Position numbers and translations under genes: made by a program
Part shown: one piece after another, positions 43,113-52,661 of the stretch
Numbering within the stretch: the stretch's first letter is position 1
How the letters are laid out: the number at the start of each line of letters is the position of its first letter
The notes under the pieces: generated by a model
The model's input: the letters and a program-made list of their open reading frames with translations, nothing else
Told to the model about the DNA's origin: nothing
The model's database searches: none
Source: an uncultured Parabacteroides sp.
GTDB taxonomy: Bacteria; Bacteroidota; Bacteroidia; Bacteroidales; Tannerellaceae
NCBI GenBank assembly: GCA_949289155.1
Contig: CASEMX010000015.1
Span: 1 to 56,596, forward strand
DNA: 56,596 bases
Direction: 5' to 3'

Positions 43113-45311
43113 TTATTCCACAACACATAACCGGAAGAGGTGGCTCGACAGGTCCTCGGTGGTGAAGAGCCGCAGTCCGGCAGTCATCAGGTAGTCGCCG
43201 GAGTACACCTGCCCGTTCTCCTTAAAGGCAGAAGTCTTACCCGGCATGAGGTTGATTTCCTCCACACGGTAGAACTTGTCAGCGTCCAGCCCCTGCAGAC
43301 GGATGGGATACAGTACCTCTGCGAAGCGCGGATGTATATTGTAGGTATAGAGCACCGCCTCGCGCTCGCCCACGCTCATCACTGCCGTATGGTTGCCCTC
43401 ATAGGGAGAGACCAACCGATAGAACTCCCCATCGAGGATGGTCGGCTTCAGCTCCTTGTAGGTCGCCACCGCCTGCTTGCAGAAGGTAAGCTCGTCCTCG
43501 GTCATCTCCTTCAGTCCTATATCGAAGCCCATCTTGCACATCATAGCGACATCGACGCGGAACTTAATAGAGGTACGACGGTTCCAGCTCGTCACGTGCG
43601 CACAAATCGCCTTCATCGGGAAGAACTTCGAGAAGCCCCACTGAATATAGAGCCGTTCGATGGGGTCGGTGTTGTCGCTCGCCCAGAACTCCGTAAAGTA
43701 CCGCAACGCGCCGTAGTCGCAGCGCGCCCCGCCACCGGAGCAAAGCATCATCGGGATGTCCGGATACTTCGCCTTGATACGCTCCAACACGTTGTACAGC
43801 CCACGCACGTAATCCACATAGAGCCTGTCCTGCTTCTCCCCCAAGTAGGGCGAATAGGGATTCGTAATAGGGCTGTTGCAATCCCACTTGAAGTATGCCA
43901 AGTCCGGGTTCTCCGTGAGCAGCCCGTCCACCACTCCGAACACGAAGTCCTGTACCTCAGGGTTCGTCAGGTCCAGCACCAACTGGTTACGGTAATACTG
44001 CGTCTCGCGGTTGGGCAGCTTTATTATCCACTCCGGATGCTCCTCCGCGAGGCTACTCTTCGGGTTCACCATCTCCGGTTCAATCCAGATACCGAACTTG
44101 ACGCCAGCAGCCTTCGCCTCCTTGACCAAGAAAGGCACGCCATGCGGCAGCTTCGTCTTCATCGCTTGCCAATCGCCCAGTCCCGCCTTGTCGTTATTGC
44201 GCGGATACTTATTGCCGAACCAGCCATCGTCCAAGAGGAACATATCGACGCCCAAGTGGGCCGCATCCTTCATCAGCGCAGAGAGTATCTTCTCATCAAA
44301 GCTAAAGCTCGTATTCTCCCAGTTATTGAGGAGCGTGAGGCGGTCGCCCTCGCCATCCTTCAACTGATACCGCTTCGCCCATGCTTGGAACCCCCGGCTG
44401 GCGGCGCCGCTACCACGGTCGCTGCGCGAGAAGATGAATTCCGGGGTAACGAAGGTCTCGCCCGGCTGTAGCTCATAGCGTGAGGCATAGGGGTTGATAC
44501 CCGCCATAAGGCGGAGATTCTTCACTTTATCTACCTCAAACGTGAAGCGATAGTTGCCTGTCCATGCAATCGTCCCCAAGACGACCTCGCCCTGCCCCTC
44601 GGCTACCGGCTCGCCCAGTCCCAGTTCGAAGAAGGGATACATGTACATAGCGGCACGTGTCCCCAGTTTAGTCTCCAGCAGCTTCTTCCCCGGAAGGAGC
44701 TCCTGACTGCCCAGTTGCATCTCCTTCGCCCAGTCGCCACTGTATTCATTGAGGAAGTACCGGGGACGCTCGAAATAGACCACTGAGGAGGCATACTGGT
44801 TCAGGTACACGGGGAGTTTCTCCGTATGCTTAATCTCAGTCCAAGTCTTGATAATATTCTCGTCGCTATACGCCACATAGTGCAGCGTGACCTCCAGCGG
44901 GTACTGCTCATCCTTCATGCGGATAACCGTTTCCGTCGCATTCCCATCGAGCGGCTTGACTTCCGAGGAGACGTACTTCAGCACCGTGCTCATATTCCCG
45001 TCGGAATGCGTTATACTGAGGGCAGGCTCGAAGAAGTCGCCGCCGCCTGCAGTCACATACGCCTCAAAGCCCTGCAACCCCGCAGAGCCGTCTGAACCCG
45101 GCTTCGACGCGGTAGAGAGATGCTTCAGGTCGGCGTCATGCAGGAGACGCTTCCCCAAGTAGGTTTGATACAGCCGCCCGTTGGGGGCAGTCTTGTAGAT
45201 AAGGTCCGTCTCATCCGTCGAGATGCGGATGCATTCATTCCCCTCCTGCGCAGTGGCAACGGCGTGCCCGCAGAAGAGCAATGCAAATAGTAAGAATAGG
45301 TTCTTCTTCAT
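43113..45311 (-). CDS. Secreted GH36 alpha-galactosidase
   Basis: 732 aa with a signal peptide (MKKNLFLLFALLFCGHAVATA). The large N-terminal beta-supersandwich (about 25-300) is followed by the catalytic barrel with LDDGWFGNKYPRNND, the nucleophile D477 in YFKWDCNSPI, and the acid/base D546 in EFWASDNTDPIERL. The C-terminal beta domain ends the protein. GH36 enzymes release alpha-1,6-linked galactose from raffinose-type sugars and galactomannans; alpha-N-acetylgalactosaminidase activity also occurs in the family. Periplasmic. A TACATTTG box (45350-45343) fits its -7 element. It is divergent from the small secreted protein at 45434. Confidence 0.94.
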   Translation of the reverse strand: MKKNLFLLFALLFCGHAVATAQEGNECIRISTDETDLIYKTAPNGRLYQTYLGKRLLHDADLKHLSTASKPGSDGSAGLQGFEAYVTAGGGDFFEPALSITHSDGNMSTVLKYVSSEVKPLDGNATETVIRMKDEQYPLEVTLHYVAYSDENIIKTWTEIKHTEKLPVYLNQYASSVVYFERPRYFLNEYSGDWAKEMQLGSQELLPGKKLLETKLGTRAAMYMYPFFELGLGEPVAEGQGEVVLGTIAWTGNYRFTFEVDKVKNLRLMAGINPYASRYELQPGETFVTPEFIFSRSDRGSGAASRGFQAWAKRYQLKDGEGDRLTLLNNWENTSFSFDEKILSALMKDAAHLGVDMFLLDDGWFGNKYPRNNDKAGLGDWQAMKTKLPHGVPFLVKEAKAAGVKFGIWIEPEMVNPKSSLAEEHPEWIIKLPNRETQYYRNQLVLDLTNPEVQDFVFGVVDGLLTENPDLAYFKWDCNSPITNPYSPYLGEKQDRLYVDYVRGLYNVLERIKAKYPDIPMMLCSGGGARCDYGALRYFTEFWASDNTDPIERLYIQWGFSKFFPMKAICAHVTSWNRRTSIKFRVDVAMMCKMGFDIGLKEMTEDELTFCKQAVATYKELKPTILDGEFYRLVSPYEGNHTAVMSVGEREAVLYTYNIHPRFAEVLYPIRLQGLDADKFYRVEEINLMPGKTSAFKENGQVYSGDYLMTAGLRLFTTEDLSSHLFRLCVVE

Positions 45312-45433
45312 ATAGGTAATGTTTTAGATAAGATATTGGGGGCAAATGTAATCTTTTTTACCAATGCGATAAGACTATTTAACCGGAAAATAAGAACTAC
45401 CCGGAAAGGAGGCGTTATCTTTGCCCACATAGA

Positions 45434-46030
45434 ATGGTTGTGCGGATGAATAGGTGTTGGATGGTCATACTGCTGTTCTGTATCCCGATGTACCCCCTGC
45501 TGTATGCGCAGGAGTGGAGCAAAGAGGATTCGATACGACTCGCCGGGATACTGGCGGGCAAGGACTCGCTGCGATTGAACCCGGAATACCAACGGGCCAT
45601 CCTGAACGGCACACTGATTAACACCAGTCCCGCCGGAAAGATGGGGGAATACCGCTCCGGAGTTCCCTTCACAAAGGATTTCTCGGAGTATATAAAGCTC
45701 GACAAGCGGGCACTGAACGAAGTGCGTCGCCCGCTTGATAGCGTCTCGCCCTACGCGGCAATGCGCGAGGAGTTGTATGTAGACAATACCATGCGCATAA
45801 ACTCACGCATAACAGACCCGGTGCGCAAAGGAAACGTCAGCGGAAGACAACCGACCGGATACGACTTCAACGGCTGGCTCTCCTACCTGCTGAGTCCTTC
45901 GTATCGCCAGAAGGTAAAGAACCGGCGCCGCAACACGTGGAAGATATACAACGATATCCCTGCGCTGCGCATTCACGAGAAGCAAAAGGCATACAGAAAG
46001 GCGCACCCCGAGATGATTACCTCCCCGTAA
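45434..46030 (+). CDS. Small secreted protein, DUF4858-like
   Basis: 198 aa; an ATG four codons in (45446) could also start it. A signal peptide (CWMVILLFCIPMYPLLYA, then Q) leads to a mature basic protein with DSIRLAGILAGKDSLRLNPE early on and a Lys/Arg-rich C-terminus. The early segment resembles DUF4858 proteins of Bacteroidota, whose role is unknown. No enzyme motif is seen. A TATCTTTG box at 45416-45423 is only 10 bases before the first ATG, which would make the second ATG (22 bases away) the more comfortable start. Confidence 0.6.
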   Translation: MVVRMNRCWMVILLFCIPMYPLLYAQEWSKEDSIRLAGILAGKDSLRLNPEYQRAILNGTLINTSPAGKMGEYRSGVPFTKDFSEYIKLDKRALNEVRRPLDSVSPYAAMREELYVDNTMRINSRITDPVRKGNVSGRQPTGYDFNGWLSYLLSPSYRQKVKNRRRNTWKIYNDIPALRIHEKQKAYRKAHPEMITSP

Positions 46031-46078
46031 TCGCCCCGAAATGCGCCCTCCGCGAAACTCATAATCCGCCCTAAGGGA

Positions 46079-46432
46079 TTAGAGCAATACCTCCTTAATG
46101 GCACGTGTCAAATCCGCTCTGCCCATTGCGCCGACGTGTATCTTCGGTTTCCCTTCCATCGGGATAAAGAGCAGTGTCGGCACCGACCGTATGTTGAACA
46201 GTGCAGCCAACTCCTCTTCTTGGTCCACATCTACCTTGTAAAACGAAACCTTGTCCTGCAGGTTCCCGGCAACCTCCTCGAATATCGGTCCCAATGCCTG
46301 GCAGGGACCGCACCATGTCGCGAAGAAGTCGATGACAGCCGGCCGCTCGCCGATGTATTTCCACTTCCCGTCGTTCATCACGTTCGATACGCTGGCTGTG
46401 AATGCCTCTTTTGTCAAGTGTACTACGCTCAT
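46079..46432 (-). CDS. trxA: Thioredoxin
   Basis: 117 aa, cytoplasmic. The redox site WCGPC is at residues 40-44 in VIDFFATWCGPCQALGPIFEE, and the cis-proline loop is in RSVPTLLFIP. The sequence is a normal single-domain thioredoxin with a slightly longer first helix. A strong purine-rich ribosome site (AAAGGAGGAAAGG) stands just upstream of the ATG, unusual among the genes in this window, and suggests high expression. Its own promoter is at 46481-46512. Confidence 0.95.
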   Translation of the reverse strand: MSVVHLTKEAFTASVSNVMNDGKWKYIGERPAVIDFFATWCGPCQALGPIFEEVAGNLQDKVSFYKVDVDQEEELAALFNIRSVPTLLFIPMEGKPKIHVGAMGRADLTRAIKEVLL

Positions 46433-46480
46433 AGTCCTTTCCTCCTTTAATGTGTAATCAATACTTGTATTATTTTCTCA

Positions 46481-46512
46481 CAAAGATAAGTTGCTTTTGC
46501 CACTCTGTCAAA
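46481..46512 (-). promoter_or_regulatory. Promoter of the thioredoxin gene
   Basis: On the minus strand TTTG (46512-46509) is followed, after 20 bases, by TATCTTTG (46488-46481). This is a textbook match to the phylum's promoter. The rest of the gap up to the phosphatase gene (46513-46732) holds a TAATTTTG box at 46670-46677 and nothing else I can identify. Confidence 0.78.
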
Positions 46513-46732
46513 TATATAATATCTATGCCCCGATAGATAAAAACAAACACGCCCGGAGAAGGCAAAAAGTCCCCGCCATTTCGGACAGAACAGCCGCCCT
46601 TCCCGAGAAAAGAACCGACAGCTTGGAAAGTAATCTGCGACTATCAGCGGGGAATATGGAATTTCTGCTTAATTTTGTCCGCATAAGGATACAGGGAACG
46701 TAAGTAGATTTATTAATAAAAGCACTTTTATC

Positions 46733-47638
46733 ATGAAAAGAAAAGATTTTTTGCGACTCGTAGGGGCAGGATTGCCTCTTTCATTGGCAGGCATGCCGGC
46801 ATGGGCTGCGGTGTCTGCCCATCCCGAACAGGAAAAGGAGCGGTTCACCTTTGCCTTCTTCACTGACGTACACCTTCAGATGGGAAATGGGAAGGGCAGT
46901 GAGGAGGCTTTGCTGCAGGCTTTAGAAGATGCACGGCGACGGAAGGTGGATTTTGTCCTCTTCGGCGGGGATAATATCGATACCGACCGTTTAGGGAAGG
47001 AGGACGAACAGGAAGCGAATACCAGACATGCACATTTCCGCAAGCTCACCAACGACAGCGGACTAACATGTCATTTCACAATAGGGAATCATGACCGCTA
47101 CTATTACTGCAACGGAGGGAACGACCCAACCGGATACAAGCTGTTCGAAAAGCATATGGGTCCAAGCCGCCGTTCATTCACACATAAAGGCGTGCACTTT
47201 ATCTTACTGAACAGCTTGAATCCGGACAAAGAGGGGAATTATTCCGTCGGAACCGAACAAATGGCGTGGCTGAAGGAGGACTTGGAAGCGGTAGGTAAGG
47301 AGATGCCGATAGTTGTCGCGATGCACGTCCCGATGCTCTCGTTGTATTATCCGGTAGTCGAGGGGAATTTCAAAGGACTGGACATGGTCTCGGATACGAA
47401 GGCTTTATTTGAGTTATTGAAGGAGTATAATCTGCAATTGGTTCTGCAAGGGCATCAACATATCCACGAAGAATTGCGGGAGCGCAATCATTGGTTCGTA
47501 ACGGGCGGAGCGATTTGCGCAAGTTGGTGGAACGGTCCGCTGGTCGATACGCAAGAGGGCTATTTGCTGGTACATGTCAGCGCAAATAACCGTCTCTCGT
47601 GGGAATATATCGATTATCAATGGGAGCCCAAGGCATGA
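46733..47638 (+). CDS. Calcineurin-like metallophosphatase, exported
   Basis: 301 aa with an N-terminal signal (KRKDFLRLVGAGLPLSLAGMP; the RKDFLR start recalls Tat substrates, though only one arginine-like pair is present). All five metallophosphoesterase motifs are seen: FFTDVHLQ, FGGDNIDTD, IGNHDRYYY, VVAMHVP and LQGHQHIHEEL. Such enzymes bind two metals and cleave phosphate esters. The substrate is not known. The stop overlaps the acyltransferase start, so the two are made together, which may mean they act on one surface compound. Confidence 0.88.
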   Translation: MKRKDFLRLVGAGLPLSLAGMPAWAAVSAHPEQEKERFTFAFFTDVHLQMGNGKGSEEALLQALEDARRRKVDFVLFGGDNIDTDRLGKEDEQEANTRHAHFRKLTNDSGLTCHFTIGNHDRYYYCNGGNDPTGYKLFEKHMGPSRRSFTHKGVHFILLNSLNPDKEGNYSVGTEQMAWLKEDLEAVGKEMPIVVAMHVPMLSLYYPVVEGNFKGLDMVSDTKALFELLKEYNLQLVLQGHQHIHEELRERNHWFVTGGAICASWWNGPLVDTQEGYLLVHVSANNRLSWEYIDYQWEPKA

Positions 47639-48735
47639 TGATGGAACAACAACGTATCGTATTCTTGGATTATGTGCGTGTATTCGCCTGTCTCTTGGTA
47701 ATGGTGGTGCACGCCAGTGAGAATTTCTACGGAGCAGCCGGCTCTACGGATATAGCCGGTCCGCAATCTTTCTTGCAGAATGAGTCGGACCGGCTGTGGA
47801 TTTCATTGTATGACGGCTTTTCGCGGATGTCTGTTCCCCTGTTTATGATTGTTTCTGCCTATCTGCTTGTTCCGATGAAGGAGGAGCAGACAATGTGGCA
47901 GTTCTATCGCAAACGTTTTCTACGTATCCTTCCTCCGTTCTTCATCTTTATGGTATTGTATAGCACATTGCCTTTGTTATGGGGACAGATAGACGGAGCA
48001 ACATCGGTGAAAGACTTGTCGAGAATCCTGTTGAACTTCCCGACGTTAGCGGGACACCTTTGGTTTATGTATCCGCTTATCAGCCTTTATCTCTTTATCC
48101 CGATTATTTCTCCTTGGCTGCGAAAAGCGACAGCGAAAGAGGAGCGTTTTTTCATTGCTCTATTTGCTTTGTCAACTTGTATGCCCTATCTGAACCGCTG
48201 GTTCGGTGAAGTATGGGGACAATGCTTCTGGAATGAATATCACATGTTGTGGTATTTCTCCGGATTCTTGGGTTATTTGGTCATGGCGCACTATATTCGG
48301 GTGCATCTGATGTGGAATCGGAGTAAACGTTTGGTTATCGGTGCGATATTAATGGTTATCGGCGCGGCATGGACTATTTTATCGTTCTACATACAGGCTG
48401 TTCCGGGTATTACGCACTCTACGCCTGTACTGGAAATCGGGTGGGCGATGTGTACCATCAATTGCGTGCTGACGACTGGCGGGACCTTTTTGATGTTTTC
48501 ATGCATTCAATCTCCGAAAGCGCCGCGTATAATCACGGATTTGTCCAAGCTAAGTTACGGAATCTACCTGATGCATATCTTTTGGCTTGGACTTTGGGTG
48601 ACGATAGTGAAAGATACGTTGGCATTGCCTACGGTTGCAGCCATTCCCTGCATAGCTTTGGGAACATTTGTTTGTTGCGCAGTCACATCGAAGCTGATAT
48701 CGTTCCTTCCGGGTAGTAAGTGGATTATCGGATAG
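47635..48735 (+). CDS. Acyltransferase family 3 membrane protein
   Basis: 366 aa from ATG 47635, which overlaps the phosphatase stop as ATGA; two more ATGs follow at once, and a longer frame from 47599 lies inside the phosphatase. About ten membrane helices. The start RIVFLDYVRVFACLLVMVVH contains the conserved early histidine of the family (H in VVHAS), which is needed for O-acetyl or succinyl transfer to sugars and other surface molecules. Inner membrane. The acceptor is unknown. Confidence 0.9.
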   Translation: MMMEQQRIVFLDYVRVFACLLVMVVHASENFYGAAGSTDIAGPQSFLQNESDRLWISLYDGFSRMSVPLFMIVSAYLLVPMKEEQTMWQFYRKRFLRILPPFFIFMVLYSTLPLLWGQIDGATSVKDLSRILLNFPTLAGHLWFMYPLISLYLFIPIISPWLRKATAKEERFFIALFALSTCMPYLNRWFGEVWGQCFWNEYHMLWYFSGFLGYLVMAHYIRVHLMWNRSKRLVIGAILMVIGAAWTILSFYIQAVPGITHSTPVLEIGWAMCTINCVLTTGGTFLMFSCIQSPKAPRIITDLSKLSYGIYLMHIFWLGLWVTIVKDTLALPTVAAIPCIALGTFVCCAVTSKLISFLPGSKWIIG

Positions 48736-48804
48736 ATGGTTAAACTCTCGTTTTTTATTCTTATCTTTGCGCGCAAATTAAATTATTTATAATGAACTAA
48801 TACG

Positions 48805-50097
48805 ATGAATTTTGTAGAAGAGTTAACATGGCGCGGCATGGTTCATACCATGATGCCGGGAACAGAGGAATTGTTGGCAAAGGAAATGGTTACAGGATAT
48901 TTAGGAATAGACCCCACGGCGGACTCGCTCCACATCGGGCATTTGTGCGGCGTAATGATTCTGAAGCATTTCCAGCGGTGCGGCCATAAACCGTTGGCAT
49001 TGGTGGGCGGCGCGACTGGTATGATTGGCGACCCTTCGGGTAAATCACAAGAACGTAACCTGTTGGACGAAGAAACCTTGCGCCACAATCAGGAGTGTAT
49101 CAAGAAGCAATTGAGCAAATTCTTGGATTTCGAATCAGATGCGCCGAACCGCGCGGAACTGGTCAACAACTACGACTGGATGAAAGACTTCACGTTCCTC
49201 GATTTTGCTCGTACCGTTGGTAAGCATATTACGGTGAACTATATGATGGCAAAGGATTCCGTGCAGAAACGGTTGAACGGGGAGGCACGCGATGGATTGT
49301 CTTTCACGGAATTTACTTACCAATTGTTGCAAGGTTATGATTTTCTGCATTTGTATGAGACAAAGAACTGCAAACTTCAGATGGGTGGTTCAGACCAATG
49401 GGGCAATATCACGACAGGCGCCGAGTTGATTCGTCGTACGAACGGCGGTGAGGTTTTTGCTTTGACTTGTCCGTTGATTACAAAGGCTGACGGAGGCAAA
49501 TTCGGGAAGACGGAGTCCGGAAATATCTGGTTGGACCGCCGTTATACTTCTCCTTATAAATTCTATCAGTTCTGGCTGAACGTGAGCGATGCAGATGCTG
49601 CAAAATATATCAAGATTTTCACGGCTTTGTCGAAAGAAGAAATCGATGCATTGATTGCTGAGCAGGAAGCTGCACCTCATTTGCGCCCGTTACAGAAACG
49701 TTTGGCAAAGGAGGTAACCGTTATGGTACATTCTGTGGAGGATTATGAAGCAGCAGTAGAGGCTTCCAACATTTTGTTCGGCAATTCTACTTCGGATGCG
49801 TTGAAGAAATTGGACGAAGCGACATTGCTGGATGTATTCAATGGCGTTCCGCAATTTGAAGTTTCCCGTGATGAGGTGTCTGCTGGCATAAAGCTGATTG
49901 ATTTATGCACGGAAAAGGCAAATGTATTCCCTTCGAAAGGAGAAATGCGCAAACTCATCCAGAGCGGAGGCGTAAGCCTGAATAAAGAAAAGGTTACAGA
50001 TACGGATATGCAGGTGAATTGCGATAATTTGTTGGACGGAAAATATCTGTTGGTACAGCGGGGTAAGAAAAATTATTACCTGCTTATCGTAAAATAA
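48805..50097 (+). CDS. tyrS: Tyrosyl-tRNA synthetase
   Basis: 430 aa, standard. It charges tRNA-Tyr. The class I signatures are [13 protein letters not shown] (HIGH) near residue 33-45 and KFGKTESG (KMSKS equivalent) near 230. The central [18 protein letters not shown] binds tyrosine. The C-terminal S4-like RNA-binding domain starts near 360 ([19 protein letters not shown]). Cytoplasmic. A TATCTTTG box lies at 48762-48769, 35 bases before the ATG; no clear -33 box is seen. Confidence 0.97.
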   Translation: MNFVEELTWRGMVHTMMPGTEELLAKEMVTGYLGIDPTADSLHIGHLCGVMILKHFQRCGHKPLALVGGATGMIGDPSGKSQERNLLDEETLRHNQECIKKQLSKFLDFESDAPNRAELVNNYDWMKDFTFLDFARTVGKHITVNYMMAKDSVQKRLNGEARDGLSFTEFTYQLLQGYDFLHLYETKNCKLQMGGSDQWGNITTGAELIRRTNGGEVFALTCPLITKADGGKFGKTESGNIWLDRRYTSPYKFYQFWLNVSDADAAKYIKIFTALSKEEIDALIAEQEAAPHLRPLQKRLAKEVTVMVHSVEDYEAAVEASNILFGNSTSDALKKLDEATLLDVFNGVPQFEVSRDEVSAGIKLIDLCTEKANVFPSKGEMRKLIQSGGVSLNKEKVTDTDMQVNCDNLLDGKYLLVQRGKKNYYLLIVK

Positions 50098-50109
50098 TTC
50101 CCAAAATGC

Positions 50110-50140
50110 TTGCAAGGGTAAAATAAACCATTTACCTTTG
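50110..50140 (+). promoter_or_regulatory. Promoter of the tRNA-Gln-like gene
   Basis: TTG at 50110-50112, 20 bases, TACCTTTG at 50133-50140. It is followed by a TGCTTT/AAAGCA hairpin (50144-50159) and then the tRNA body. Confidence 0.75.
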
Positions 50141-50165
50141 CAGTGCTTTTGAGAAAGCATCGGAT

Positions 50166-50236
50166 TGTCTCATGGTGTAATGGTAGCACTACAGTTTTTG
50201 GTTCTGTCTGTCGAGGTTCGAATCCTCGACCTCTTG
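50166..50236 (+). tRNA. tRNA-Gln (UUG)-like gene with unpaired acceptor stem, possible pseudo-tRNA
   Basis: The D arm (GTGT-AATGGTA-GCAC, 50175-50189), anticodon arm (ACAG with CTGT, anticodon TTG) and T arm (CGAGG-TTCGAAT-CCTCG, 50212-50228) are intact and match tRNA-Gln. The acceptor strands are not complementary: TGTCTCA (50166-50172) faces ACCTCTT (50229-50235). A normal partner of the 5' strand would read TGAGACA. A U-U mismatch also tops the anticodon stem. The 3' strand instead forms part of a 12-bp terminator. Promoter and terminator make it an independent unit. It may be a damaged tRNA, or an RNA with another role; a sequencing or assembly fault cannot be excluded. Confidence 0.6.
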
Positions 50237-50266
50237 TTAATTTATAGATTAGCAAGAGGTTTTTTT
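50230..50266 (+). terminator. Terminator overlapping the tRNA-like 3' end
   Basis: CCTCTTGTTAAT (50230-50241) pairs with ATTAGCAAGAGG (50248-50259) over 12 positions with one G-U, a 6-nt loop and seven T residues. The 5' arm uses the bases that would be the 3' acceptor strand of the tRNA. Confidence 0.92.
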
Positions 50267-50311
50267 GTGTAGGTACGGAAATGGGGTCGGAAAGAAGCAG
50301 GTTTCTTACAA

Positions 50312-52597
50312 TTAATACCCGAACCGTGAGGTATCTACTTCCCTATATTTCTTCTCCTTGTGGCCGTTGAACTTATAGATGAAGGTCACGGTGAGGTTGC
50401 GGTTCATCTGGTTCATGTGGAGGTTGAGCCGTTGTCCTTTGTAGTCGATGCTGCCGTCGGGCCGTAGGCTATTGAAGAGGTCGTTGCCCTGCAGCTTCAG
50501 TTCGGCTTGGTCGTGGGCGAAGGTCCATTTCAGTCCGGCGTCTATCTTCCAAACCGAACTGAGGTCGTAGATGCCTTGCAGAGGCGAACTGACGCAGAGG
50601 CCATTCAATTCGAGGCGGATGTCGGGCTGGTTGGAGAGACGGATGCTGTTGTTGAGCTGGGCGATGCCTTGCCATTTCGCCCGGTTGAAGCAGATGGCGT
50701 GGTACGGGTCGCAGACATCCTTGTTGTAGGAGCCGTCCAATACGAGTTGGGCGTTCCAAACCCTGCCGACCGAGAAGGGAACAATCAGCGTCAGTCCCGC
50801 TTGCTGCTCATAGTCGTAATTGACAAATTGGTAAATGAGCGAGAGTTCGTCGGGACTTTGGTAGGGCAATTGCATGATGTAATCCTTGATATAATTATAA
50901 TAAAATGTAGCGATGTACTTCCCTTTGAAGACATAAGTCAGCTGCGCGGCATAGTCGGTCGAGGGGACGAGGGCCGGATTTCCCAGTATCTTGGTATAGC
51001 CGTTCAGGTAGCTCACGGTATTCTGGAGCGTCCAATAGTCGGGGTATTCCTTGTCTGAAGAGAAGCCGAGCTGGAAGACATGCTCCAGACTTGCCATATA
51101 GCTGAGTTGAAGCGCCGGATAGACCGCCCACTTGCGGTAATCCATGAGTTTGTACCGTTCGCCCGCCACCGAGAGCGAAAGCGAAAGCCGCTCGTTGAAT
51201 GCCTTTTCCACACCGGCGTAGAAGTTGTAGGTCTCCTCGTCCATCCGCGTGTCGGTATTAAGTGATGAGAGGTCTGAGCCATCCTGCGGCCGGTAGGTCT
51301 GTCCGCTCTTCTCCTTTGCAAAGGTAAAGTCGATGCCGTAGTTGAGGCTCCAGTCATTCGGTAAGGCGTGCGTCTGCCCGGCATAGAGGTTATAGCGGTC
51401 GATGGTCTGGTGTTCATCCACAAGGAAATGTTGCCGGGTGTTTCCCGTCTGATTGGTAAAATCCTGCGTTGTCGGGCTGTTGTAATGCGTATAATCCACG
51501 CCGAGATTCAAGCCGAAGGCAGCGGTGTAATCCACGTTGACGTTGTGCATCTGAGTTTCGCCGGTTTTCAGGTTGTCCGATTCCACGAAATTGCCCGACG
51601 AATGCTGGCGCGCTTTGCTGTTTGTCTTGAACGAAGCAGTATAGGCGGCGCTCAGGTGGCTTCCTTCTGCGATTTGGTAATCCACGCCGAGCCGCAGGTT
51701 ATGGTTCAATGCCTTCATGTCGCCCGTGTTGATTTGGTCGATGTCGTAGGTCTGCCCCGCGAAGGAGTGATGGGAAATCATCTCCATATCCACGTCCGAA
51801 TGCGTAAAGCGCGGGGCATAGCTCAGGTCCGCCGATACTTTCTTTCCGGAGTAGGAGAGGTTGAGGTTCCCGCCGCCCTTCGCGTAGGCCGATTGTATGA
51901 AGTTCCCGCTCACTTCACCCCGGAGGAACGGCTCGGCAGATTTGGCATTCTTCAGCACCACATTGATGACCGCCCCGCGCACCCGGTACTTCGCTGGCGC
52001 GTTGTACATCACTTCGATGTTTTGGACGTTCGAGACCGGCGTGCTTTTCAGGAGCTCGGTGAGCTGCTCCGCCGTCATCGACGAAGGTTTGCCATTCAGC
52101 ACGACTGTAACGCCTTTGGCGCCCGCTAAGGTAATCGCCTCGTTCTGTTCGAGGACGCCCGGCACGCGCAGCAGCGATTCGTAGGCATTGCTGGCGGTGG
52201 TGCGCTCCGAGAGGACTTCGGCATCATAGACCAACGCGCCCTTCTCGACTTTCACCTGCGGACGTTCGCCCTTCACCACCACTTCGTCCAGCGCATAGCT
52301 TTGCGCCTCGAGCGTGATTGTGCCCACATCCGGAGTGTGCCCCGTCTTCTCCTGCGTCTTATATAAGAGATGTTGAATAATCAGGCGATACTGCTCCGGC
52401 TCTTCCTTGAACGCGAAGCATCCAAGTGAGTCGGTAATAACTGCATCGACGAAGGTCGAGTCGGGCGTTTGCATAATCACCGTCGCCGCTTCGACAGGAC
52501 GCTGCTGGTTATCTACTATTTTCCCCTTTACATTTTGGGCAGCCAACTGGATGGCTGCGCTCGCGATAATTCCCGCGATGATAATTGTACGTTTCAT
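50312..52597 (-). CDS. Outer-membrane beta-barrel receptor, TonB-dependent-like
   Basis: 761 aa with a signal peptide (RTIIIAGIIASAAIQLAA). A carboxypeptidase-D-regulatory-like domain (about 22-95, KGKIVDNQQRPVEAATVIMQ) comes first, then a plug domain (about 115-215, LRVPGVLEQNEAITLAGAKG and VVLNGKPSSMTAEQLTELL), then a barrel to the end (RYREVDTSRFGY-like tail). This matches the outer-membrane beta-barrel family related to TonB receptors. No partner SusD gene is next to it. Ligand unknown. A 12-copy palindrome array starts 65 bases upstream of its start codon. No good -7 box is visible. Confidence 0.85.
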   Translation of the reverse strand: MKRTIIIAGIIASAAIQLAAQNVKGKIVDNQQRPVEAATVIMQTPDSTFVDAVITDSLGCFAFKEEPEQYRLIIQHLLYKTQEKTGHTPDVGTITLEAQSYALDEVVVKGERPQVKVEKGALVYDAEVLSERTTASNAYESLLRVPGVLEQNEAITLAGAKGVTVVLNGKPSSMTAEQLTELLKSTPVSNVQNIEVMYNAPAKYRVRGAVINVVLKNAKSAEPFLRGEVSGNFIQSAYAKGGGNLNLSYSGKKVSADLSYAPRFTHSDVDMEMISHHSFAGQTYDIDQINTGDMKALNHNLRLGVDYQIAEGSHLSAAYTASFKTNSKARQHSSGNFVESDNLKTGETQMHNVNVDYTAAFGLNLGVDYTHYNSPTTQDFTNQTGNTRQHFLVDEHQTIDRYNLYAGQTHALPNDWSLNYGIDFTFAKEKSGQTYRPQDGSDLSSLNTDTRMDEETYNFYAGVEKAFNERLSLSLSVAGERYKLMDYRKWAVYPALQLSYMASLEHVFQLGFSSDKEYPDYWTLQNTVSYLNGYTKILGNPALVPSTDYAAQLTYVFKGKYIATFYYNYIKDYIMQLPYQSPDELSLIYQFVNYDYEQQAGLTLIVPFSVGRVWNAQLVLDGSYNKDVCDPYHAICFNRAKWQGIAQLNNSIRLSNQPDIRLELNGLCVSSPLQGIYDLSSVWKIDAGLKWTFAHDQAELKLQGNDLFNSLRPDGSIDYKGQRLNLHMNQMNRNLTVTFIYKFNGHKEKKYREVDTSRFGY

Positions 52598-52661
52598 AAT
52601 TCGTTATTTTATCCGATTCAATTGGATAGAGAACTTTTGCCTGCATCTTTTGGGTTAAAGT

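Noticed and set aside
43140-44471. 443-aa plus-strand frame opposite the GH36 gene
   Set aside because: It is the antisense shadow of a well-supported alpha-galactosidase with both catalytic residues; its translation lacks any domain and is Arg/His/Leu-rich as shadows are.
47599-47634. Longer N-terminus for the acyltransferase
   Set aside because: It would lie inside the phosphatase gene, and the ATGA overlap start at 47635 begins right before the first membrane helix.
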